Positions 1-4,143 of a stretch of 5,086 bases of DNA are shown here, one piece after another. The position numbers were made by a program, and so were the translations under genes. Under the pieces are notes generated by a model, which saw only the letters and a list, made by a program, of their open reading frames with translations, did no database searches and was not told where the DNA came from. Origin of the DNA: Halobacteriaceae archaeon Tc-Br11_E2g27 (GTDB lineage: Archaea > Halobacteriota > Halobacteria > Halobacteriales > Haloarculaceae); contig LKNH01000203.1 of assembly GCA_001564135.1 (NCBI GenBank), positions 1-5,086 on the forward strand, in the 5' to 3' direction. Position 1 is the first letter of the stretch. Each line of letters starts with the position of its first letter.

Positions 1-238
1 CAGCATGGTCACCAAAAACCGCGTCCGGGAGTTCAGCAAGAGCAGTGACCTGCTCTCCGTTTTCCGTCTCAACTGCATACACTTCAAGCTCCATCCCGAC
101 GGTAAACTCGTCGTTGTCGAGCGAGCCTGCAGTAATTTCCTCTCGCAACGCCTCTGCCTGAGACTCGACGCGCTGCAGAAACTGGTCGGCTGCCTCGTCC
201 GTGAGCGAGCGTTGGACAAGTTCAATCAGTTCCGTCAT
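1..238 (-). CDS. GCS2-like (glutamate-cysteine ligase superfamily) protein, N-terminal part only
   Basis: Only the first 79 codons are visible; the gene leaves the window at the left edge. The protein starts MTELIELVQRSL and has a helical, acidic first 40 residues. It then shows FTVGMELEVYAVE (45-57) followed by an LPDAVF segment (70-75). The G-M-E-L-E pattern resembles the first nucleotide/metal-binding strand of the glutamate-cysteine ligase / carboxylate-amine ligase superfamily, and haloarchaea carry a conserved family with an ELEVYAV-type N-terminus. The assignment is by recognition of this one segment, so the substrate cannot be named. The start at 238 is supported by GGAGGT at 251-256 (minus strand), 12 bases upstream, and by the good fit of the following residues. 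The gene lies 116 bases beyond the zim stop on the same strand and may have its own promoter. An unrelated conserved haloarchaeal protein is possible. Confidence 0.5.
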   Translation of the reverse strand, partial: MTELIELVQRSLTDEAADQFLQRVESQAEALREEITAGSLDNDEFTVGMELEVYAVETENGEQVTALAELPDAVFGDHA

Positions 239-250
239 CTCTCTGTGCTG

Positions 251-256
251 ACCTCC
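251..256 (-). promoter_or_regulatory. Ribosome-binding site of the GCS2-like gene
   Basis: GGAGGT on the minus strand is a strong match to the complement of the archaeal 16S 3' end. It sits 12 bases before the ATG at 238, a little farther than usual, and fixes that start. Confidence 0.5.
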
Positions 257-300
257 GTTCGCTCACAGTCGTTCATAGCGACCGCACAACGCCATCCGTG

Positions 301-308
301 AAAATTAC
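301..308 (-). promoter_or_regulatory. Possible TATA element for the GCS2-like gene
   Basis: The minus strand reads GTAATTTT in an otherwise GC-rich spacer. An archaeal TATA box here would start transcription near 277-280 and leave a leader of about 40 bases that includes the GGAGGT site. This is inferred from position and composition only; read-through from zim is the alternative. Confidence 0.25.
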
Positions 309-354
309 GTCGGTTCGGGGCCGCGAAACAACAATCTGTGACCGGTCCGAACTC

Positions 355-1452
355 TCACTCGTCTATCGGCCGATGGGTTGCCCGGTACCGGTGTCTCTTG
401 CCTGCCGCGTCAGCGTCTATTCGTTCCTGCCACCAATCCCCATCAGCAGCATCCTCAGCAATCTCCTCGACAGCATACAGTTGCAATGACTCCTCCTGTT
501 TTGTCATGACGGGAAACCCGTAGGTCTCCGATTCGTACTCGAATTCGTTTCCGGAGTCCCGTCGCTGTTCGACGAACGTACGGTGGTCAGAAAGGCGTTG
601 TCTCCCGACGGATTTGGAAAGGTCAGTGACCGAACCGATGCGGTCTCCAAATACGTCTACAAACGACGACTCAAGTTCGTAGCCGAGCGAGTTCCGCCCG
701 GCAACGAGTGCGGCAAGCGAGGTCGTCCCGGTTCCCCAGAACGGGTCGAGGACAGTATCCCCATAGACGCTGTACATGTTGATGAGTCGGTAGGGAATCT
801 CGAACGGAAATGCGGCGGAACGCTCTCGCAACTCGCCATTTTCGAGGGTCTGTTGTTCGCCGCGAACGTCGGTCCAGAGGTCGGAAAACCACTGATTTCG
901 TTCCTCCCAAAAATATGCTGCTTCATAGCGACGGTCCGCACCGGGTTCGAGCTGTCGGGATTCCGTGCCGTTCCGAAAGACAAGGATGTACTCGTGTTCC
1001 AGCGTGACGTAGGCGTTTGGTGGGACCATTCCCGACCCCATGAATTTGGTTCCGGAGTTGACCGGCTTTCGCCACAGGATTTCCGGCAGGGGCACAAATC
1101 CGCGCTGCTTGAACGCCTCGATAATTCTGGAGTGGTTCTGATAGACCCGAAACGAATCCCCAACCGAGCGGGTTGCATCCCCAATATTAATACAGGCAAT
1201 GCCGCCGTCGACGAGCACCCGCGACAGTTCCTCCCAGACCGCATCGAGTTGTGCATGCATTAACTCGAAGGCACGTTCCCCGTCGCCGGCATCCAGGGCT
1301 GTCTTCACGTCGCTGTCCAGTTCGCCAAAGACTCCATCCCACATCTCAACCATCGGGTATGGAGGCGAGGTCACGACAAGTTCGACAGCGTCATCAGCGA
1401 GTTCGGCTAACCCTCGTGCATCGCCGATAACGATGCCGTGACGCGTTTCCAT
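355..1452 (-). CDS. zim: Zim, orphan CTAG-modifying DNA methyltransferase (beta class, probably N4-cytosine)
   Basis: The predicted enzyme (365 residues) transfers a methyl group from S-adenosylmethionine to DNA. Motif order is that of the beta class: the catalytic TSPPYPM comes first (28-34; SPPY is typical of N4-cytosine enzymes), then RSAAFPFEIPYRLI (211-224) and the SAM-binding DPFWGTGTT (236-244), followed by NSLGYEL (254-260). The core WRKPVNSGTKFMGSGMVPPNAY (within 127-148) and the METRH start match what I recall of the haloarchaeal Zim family; in Haloferax volcanii the homologue HVO_0794 is credited with C(m4)TAG methylation. I chose ATG 1452 because GGTGAG (1462-1467, minus strand) lies 9 bases upstream and family similarity begins there. 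The frame stays open to an ATG at 1590, but that would overlap the divergent gene. The last ~100 residues are an acidic tail without recognised motifs. No restriction nuclease is adjacent, so it is an orphan methylase. Specificity is inferred by homology. Confidence 0.85.
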   Translation of the reverse strand: METRHGIVIGDARGLAELADDAVELVVTSPPYPMVEMWDGVFGELDSDVKTALDAGDGERAFELMHAQLDAVWEELSRVLVDGGIACINIGDATRSVGDSFRVYQNHSRIIEAFKQRGFVPLPEILWRKPVNSGTKFMGSGMVPPNAYVTLEHEYILVFRNGTESRQLEPGADRRYEAAYFWEERNQWFSDLWTDVRGEQQTLENGELRERSAAFPFEIPYRLINMYSVYGDTVLDPFWGTGTTSLAALVAGRNSLGYELESSFVDVFGDRIGSVTDLSKSVGRQRLSDHRTFVEQRRDSGNEFEYESETYGFPVMTKQEESLQLYAVEEIAEDAADGDWWQERIDADAAGKRHRYRATHRPIDE

Positions 1453-1461
1453 TGCCGGCAA

Positions 1462-1467
1462 CTCACC
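1462..1467 (-). promoter_or_regulatory. Ribosome-binding site that decides the zim start
   Basis: GGTGAG on the minus strand is part of the AGGAGGTGATC consensus and lies 9 bases before ATG 1452. No such site precedes the ATG at 1590. Confidence 0.6.
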
Positions 1468-1540
1468 CGGCCAGTCGCTTAACGATTCCGACACTCCGAA
1501 ACCATATGCGTCACCCACCAGATTCACTGTCCCTTCTCCG

Positions 1541-1548
1541 ATAAATTC
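1541..1548 (-). promoter_or_regulatory. Possible TATA element of zim
   Basis: The minus strand reads GAATTTAT within the divergent spacer. A start site about 25-27 bases downstream would lie near 1515-1518, giving a leader of roughly 65 bases with the GGTGAG site near its end. It overlaps the AT-rich block that would serve the divergent gene, so the two promoters may compete. Positional inference only. Confidence 0.3.
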
Positions 1549-1556
1549 TAATATGT
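1549..1556 (+). promoter_or_regulatory. Probable TATA box of the winged-helix/PemK operon
   Basis: The sequence TAATATG-like at 1549-1555 lies 27-30 bases before the ATG at 1580, the spacing expected for a leaderless haloarchaeal transcript. No ribosome-binding site precedes 1580, which fits leaderless translation. ATAAATT at 1541-1547 is the alternative box. Confidence 0.45.
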
Positions 1557-1560
1557 TGCG

Positions 1561-1576
1561 ATACAATTCAATACAA
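1561..1576 (+). repeat. ATACAA direct repeat, 10 bases apart, at the operon start
   Basis: ATACAA occurs at 1561-1566 and again at 1571-1576, one helical turn apart, between the TATA candidate and the ATG at 1580. AATTC is also repeated two turns apart (1544-1548 and 1565-1569). The position over the presumed transcription start suits an operator for the winged-helix protein encoded just downstream, but no binding evidence exists in the sequence. Confidence 0.35.
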
Positions 1577-1579
1577 GCA

Positions 1580-1975
1580 ATGCCAATCACGGAAGATGAA
1601 TTCCGGACAATTGACGATGATACCCCTGTCGTCGATCTCGGAGCCGATACAACGCAGGGGAGAATCTATCGGTTCCTTCTTGAGAACGCCAACAGGGCGT
1701 TCCGCCAGCGCGAAATTGTCGGCTCCGTCAACGTACCACAGGGAAGTGTCGGGCCGACGCTCAAGCGCCTCGAAGAGTACGGGCTAGTCGAACACCGCGG
1801 TCGATACTGGAAGATCGCTGACGCCGAACACGCGACCGCCTCCGCCGGACTGCTCGGTGCTGCGTCGGCCGACGAGATTGATGGTGGCTTTTCCGACGAG
1901 GAAGTCGACGAGTGGATGGAAACCGCCGTCGAGCCAATCGATGGACACGACGATGATGGCGGTGAGGAAGCCTAA
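1580..1975 (+). CDS. Winged-helix DNA-binding protein, presumed antitoxin/autoregulator of the PemK-like gene
   Basis: The 131-residue acidic protein has one winged helix-turn-helix (about 25-80). Helix 1 is near QGRIYRFLLENAN, a second helix near QREIVGSVN, the recognition helix is QGSVGPTLKRLEEYGLVEH (54-72), and the wing is RGRYWKI (73-79). This is a MarR/TrmB-like fold by pattern. Residues 104-119 (SDEEVDEWMETAVEP region) form a likely amphipathic helix before an acidic tail, a layout resembling antitoxins in which an N-terminal DNA-binding domain is joined to a C-terminal toxin-wrapping segment. I prefer ATG 1580 to ATG 1553, because the latter lies inside the TATA candidate. The stop is 3 bases before the PemK-like gene, so the two are almost certainly one operon. 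Function as an antitoxin is inferred from the neighbour; a plain transcription regulator remains possible. Confidence 0.75.
   Translation: MPITEDEFRTIDDDTPVVDLGADTTQGRIYRFLLENANRAFRQREIVGSVNVPQGSVGPTLKRLEEYGLVEHRGRYWKIADAEHATASAGLLGAASADEIDGGFSDEEVDEWMETAVEPIDGHDDDGGEEA
1961..1967 (+). promoter_or_regulatory. Ribosome-binding site of the PemK-like gene inside the upstream gene
   Basis: GGTGAGG lies within the last codons of the winged-helix gene, 11 bases before ATG 1979. The second gene thus has its own initiation site while the first appears leaderless, which would let the two products be made at different rates. Confidence 0.5.
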
Positions 1976-1978
1976 ACG

Positions 1979-2326
1979 ATGGCAGGGCGAGGAGATGTCG
2001 TATGGGCACCCGACCCGTTCAAATCGGGTGGCGGGAACCCGCGGCCGTGGCTAGTCGTGTCGACGGAACAGCTACCGTATCCCGACGAGGAGTCAATCGC
2101 GGTCGCATTCACCACGCAGTCGCACCACCCAGGGGGTTTCGAGGTACCGAGCGAGGCGTGGACTCAGGGCGAACCCAACACACGGAGCTACGTCCTCCCA
2201 TGGACGGTAGCGACGCTGAAAGAGGAGACGCACGTGGTCGGGATGCAGGGGACAGTTACCGACGAGTTCGCAGACCGTGTCACAACGTCCCTCTGCTCGT
2301 ATCCCGACCTGACAGTCGTCGAGTAG
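1979..2326 (+). CDS. PemK/MazF-family protein, presumed toxin (endoribonuclease fold)
   Basis: The 115-residue protein shows the PemK/MazF layout. The N-terminal GDVVWAPD (5-12) is the first strand. The P-R-P-W-L-V-V-S segment (21-28) carries the conserved arginine (R22). A strand ending AFTTQ (43-47) is where MazF proteins keep the catalytic Thr/Ser, then SYVLPWTVATL (70-80) and HVVGMQGTV (85-93) match the later strands, followed by a C-terminal helix. Family members cut RNA, often mRNA, and are held inactive by a co-encoded antitoxin. Length is normal for the family and the frame is intact. The gene follows the winged-helix gene by 3 bases, so co-expression is expected. Haloarchaea contain many such PemK-like proteins of untested activity, so toxicity and cleavage specificity are inferred. 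Other RNA- or protein-binding roles of the same barrel fold are possible. Confidence 0.75.
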   Translation: MAGRGDVVWAPDPFKSGGGNPRPWLVVSTEQLPYPDEESIAVAFTTQSHHPGGFEVPSEAWTQGEPNTRSYVLPWTVATLKEETHVVGMQGTVTDEFADRVTTSLCSYPDLTVVE

Positions 2327-2332
2327 CCGAAC

Positions 2333-2344
2333 GTCAGCACTGAC
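2333..2344. repeat. 12-base palindromic element after the PemK-like gene
   Basis: GTCAG-CA-CTGAC is a perfect inverted repeat beginning 7 bases after the stop codon of the PemK-like gene. As RNA it could form only a 4-pair stem with a 4-base loop and has no following T-run, so it is a weak terminator at best; a protein-binding site is equally possible. The rest of the 2327-2461 spacer holds a possible CATATG-type TATA element near 2405-2411 for rlmE and no other signal I can support. Confidence 0.3.
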
Positions 2345-2449
2345 CGCTTCCAGAGTGATTGGTCTCGCATCCGATGTGCCTTTCCGCTTCGACAGCATCT
2401 CTTCCCATATGAACGTAGATTCGCCCGCAAACGCGATGCAGCGGAATTC

Positions 2450-2454
2450 GGTGA
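2450..2454 (+). promoter_or_regulatory. Ribosome-binding site of rlmE
   Basis: GGTGA lies 7 bases upstream of ATG 2462 and supports that start. Confidence 0.5.
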
Positions 2455-2461
2455 GAGAGGT

Positions 2462-3247
2462 ATGAGCGGTAAAGACGACTACTACAACCGGGCAAAACAG
2501 CAGGGCTACCGCGCTCGCTCGGCCTACAAACTCAAGCAACTTGACGAAACAGCGAACCTTCTCAACAGCGGCGATACCGCCATCGACCTCGGAGCCGCAC
2601 CCGGTGGCTGGTTACAGGTCGCTGCCGAACGCGTTGGTTCGGAGGGGACCGTCATCGGCGTCGACCGCCAGTCAATCGATTCCTTCGAGACGGATGCCAC
2701 GCTCGAACTCGTCCGCGGTGATATTACCGAGGAGCGAACCCTCGAACTCATCCGCGAGGCTGTCGATGCGGATGCCGACGAAAAGCCGGTTGACGTCGTC
2801 CTCTCGGATATGGCTCCGAACATGACCGGCGAGTACGACCTCGACCACGCCCGGTCTGTCCACCTTGCACGTCAGGCGTTTGCAGTCGCAGAGGAACTGC
2901 TTGCCACTGGTGGTGACTTTGTCGTGAAGGTATTCGATGGCCGGGACCTGGATGACCTCGAAGCGGATATCGAAACCGAATTCGAGTACGTGCGACAGGT
3001 CCGACCTGATGCATCCCGTGATGCTTCCTCGGAACTCTATTTGGTTGCAAAGAACCGACTGACTGCACCGGTTCGAAGCGGCGACGAACTCTCCGTCGAA
3101 ATCGTCGATATGGGCGCAGAAGGCGACGGCATTGCTCGCGTTGAAGGTTTTACGGTCTTCGTTCCGGATGCTGAGCAGGGCGAGTCAGTCGAGATTCGTA
3201 TTGAGGATGTGAAACCGAACTTTGCGTTTGCTGAGCGGGTTTCGTAG
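2462..3247 (+). CDS. rlmE: RlmE/RrmJ (FtsJ family) 23S rRNA uridine 2'-O-methyltransferase with C-terminal TRAM domain
   Basis: The 261-residue protein methylates the ribose 2'-OH of a conserved uridine in the A-loop of 23S rRNA (U2552 in E. coli numbering) using S-adenosylmethionine. The FtsJ domain fills about 1-200. It has the substrate-binding start YNRAKQQGYRARSAYKL, the SAM motif DLGAAPGGW (42-50), and the complete catalytic tetrad K23 (SAYKL), D116 (SDMAPN), K156 (VKVFDG) and E191 (SSELY). Residues about 202-261 form a TRAM domain (GDELSVEIVDMGAEGDGIAR, then FTVFVPDAEQGESVEI), a small barrel thought to bind RNA. This fusion is usual in haloarchaea and absent from the bacterial enzyme. 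Start 2462 fits both the GGTGA site and the family N-terminus. A weak promoter may lie near 2405, otherwise it could be read through from the PemK-like gene. Confidence 0.92.
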   Translation: MSGKDDYYNRAKQQGYRARSAYKLKQLDETANLLNSGDTAIDLGAAPGGWLQVAAERVGSEGTVIGVDRQSIDSFETDATLELVRGDITEERTLELIREAVDADADEKPVDVVLSDMAPNMTGEYDLDHARSVHLARQAFAVAEELLATGGDFVVKVFDGRDLDDLEADIETEFEYVRQVRPDASRDASSELYLVAKNRLTAPVRSGDELSVEIVDMGAEGDGIARVEGFTVFVPDAEQGESVEIRIEDVKPNFAFAERVS

Positions 3248-3427
3248 TCGCTGTTTTGTGAATTCCCAATATAACCTTTGAAGGTATTATATATGGTGCC
3301 TACAAAGGAAACAATCTCTCCAATTATTACCTTTGAAAGAATTAATGCCGTATATGGTTAACAGACGCACTGGGAGTTTGAAGAAAGGGTGCAACGCCAA
3401 TAAGTTCACAGAGCCAGTACAGCGTGT
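3248..3427. other. AT-rich intergenic spacer with possible terminator and promoter signals
   Basis: This 180-base gap between rlmE and the hydrolase gene is clearly AT-richer than its surroundings. A TTTT run at 3254-3257, just after the rlmE stop, may help end transcription. TATATATGG-like and TATATGG blocks at 3288-3296 and 3351-3357 could be TATA elements, although they are 70-130 bases before the hydrolase start. Closer to the gene, only a weak AATAAG (3399-3404) sits at leaderless distance from ATG 3428. No convincing gene was found. Confidence 0.5.
3274..3337. repeat. Set of three CCTTTG motifs in alternating orientation
   Basis: ACCTTTGAA occurs at 3274-3282 and again at 3329-3337. 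The same core in the opposite orientation, CAAAGG, occurs between them at 3303-3308. The core centres are 28 and 27 bases apart. The first copy sits in a short imperfect palindrome (ACCTT-TG-AAGGT, 3274-3285), and each forward copy is followed by TATATGGT (3290-3297 and 3351-3358). The arrangement suggests a regulatory site or a decayed repeat element; no family is recognised. Confidence 0.45.
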
Positions 3428-4066
3428 ATGACTGGCCCACACCAGAACCAACAACTGCGAACGGCAGGAGAGTCACTCGACGATGCACAGGCGGCAGTCA
3501 TTCTCGTCCACGGTCGGGGTGCAACGGCACAGAGCATTCTCGGGATGGCCGACGAATTTGAGTATCCAGATATTGCCTATCTCGCTCCACAAGCAGCCAA
3601 CCGAACGTGGTATCCACAGTCGTTTTTGGCCCCTGTCGAGCAAAACGAACCGGGTCGCTCATCCGGGTTGCAAGTAATTACGAGCCTCGTTTCGCAGGCA
3701 AACGACGCCGACATTCCAACCGAGAAGATTCTCGTTCTGGGCTTTTCACAGGGTGCCTGTCTCGCAAGCGAGTTTATTGCCCGAAACCCAACGCGATACG
3801 GTGGGCTCGCTGCACTCAGTGGTGGCTTGATTGGTGACACGATAGAGCCAGATTCGTTTGATGGGTCGCTCGATAGCACACCTGCATTCTTCGGCTGTAG
3901 CGACAGCGACCCCCACATTCCAGAGGAGCGGGTTCACGACTCTGCTGCTGTTTACGAGCAACTTGACGCATCGGTAACGAAGCGACTCTATCCCGGGATG
4001 GGTCACGGCATCAACGAGGACGAACTCGAATTTGTTGATGGGATGGTTGGAGCCCTCGTCGAGTAG
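3428..4066 (+). CDS. Alpha/beta hydrolase, phospholipase/carboxylesterase family (Abhydrolase_2)
   Basis: The 212-residue cytoplasmic-type hydrolase probably cleaves a carboxylic ester or acyl group by a serine mechanism. The parts are all present: the oxyanion region LVHGRGAT (26-33), the nucleophile elbow GFSQGA with S107, the acid D161 in CSDSDPHIP, and the base H193 in PGMGHGI. GLAALSGGL (126-134), between the elbow and the acid, is typical of the family, as is the length. There is no signal peptide or membrane segment. No ribosome-binding site precedes ATG 3428, so the message may be leaderless. Substrate cannot be read from the sequence; relatives include esterases, acyl-protein thioesterases and lysophospholipases. 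The flanking genes do not indicate a pathway. AMP phosphorylase follows after 77 bases on the same strand and could be co-transcribed. Confidence 0.88.
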   Translation: MTGPHQNQQLRTAGESLDDAQAAVILVHGRGATAQSILGMADEFEYPDIAYLAPQAANRTWYPQSFLAPVEQNEPGRSSGLQVITSLVSQANDADIPTEKILVLGFSQGACLASEFIARNPTRYGGLAALSGGLIGDTIEPDSFDGSLDSTPAFFGCSDSDPHIPEERVHDSAAVYEQLDASVTKRLYPGMGHGINEDELEFVDGMVGALVE

Positions 4067-4102
4067 GAAACAGCCGTCCGAGCGCACATCCCTCCGGGAG
4101 AA

Positions 4103-4129
4103 ATGCCGCCATCGTTTTCTCGGTGGCAT
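4103..4129 (+). other. Stem-loop in the leader of the AMP phosphorylase gene
   Basis: ATGCCGCC (4103-4110) can pair with GGTGGCAT (4122-4129) as eight consecutive pairs including one G-U, around an 11-base loop that contains TTTT. It ends 14 bases before the start codon and 5 bases before the GGAG site. The T-run is in the loop rather than after the stem, so a standard intrinsic terminator is unlikely; a leader structure or processing site is possible. Confidence 0.4.
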
Positions 4130-4134
4130 GTGAC

Positions 4135-4138
4135 GGAG
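4135..4138 (+). promoter_or_regulatory. Ribosome-binding site of the AMP phosphorylase gene
   Basis: GGAG lies 5 bases upstream of ATG 4144, which argues for a leadered transcript, unlike the hydrolase gene upstream. Confidence 0.45.
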
Positions 4139-4143
4139 TAGAT

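Noticed and set aside
5..301. 98-codon plus-strand frame at the left edge
   Set aside because: It is antisense to the GCS2-like gene, which has a good ribosome-binding site and a recognisable ELEVYAV segment.
583..1263. Long open frame of 226 codons on the plus strand opposite zim
   Set aside because: It lies wholly antisense to zim, which has clear methyltransferase motifs, and its translation shows no family resemblance. Long antisense frames are common in GC-rich coding DNA.
1553..1579. Earlier ATG at 1553 for the winged-helix gene
   Set aside because: It would add nine residues encoded by the TATA/start-site region, has no ribosome-binding site, and the ATG at 1580 has ideal leaderless spacing.
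2093..2539. 148-codon minus-strand frame across the end of the PemK-like gene and the start of rlmE
   Set aside because: It overlaps two well-supported plus-strand genes and shows no recognisable motif; a coding shadow.
3293..3361. 22-codon frame MVPTKETISP... in the AT-rich spacer
   Set aside because: It is too short to judge, has no ribosome-binding site and no recognisable features; its codons overlap the repeat motifs.
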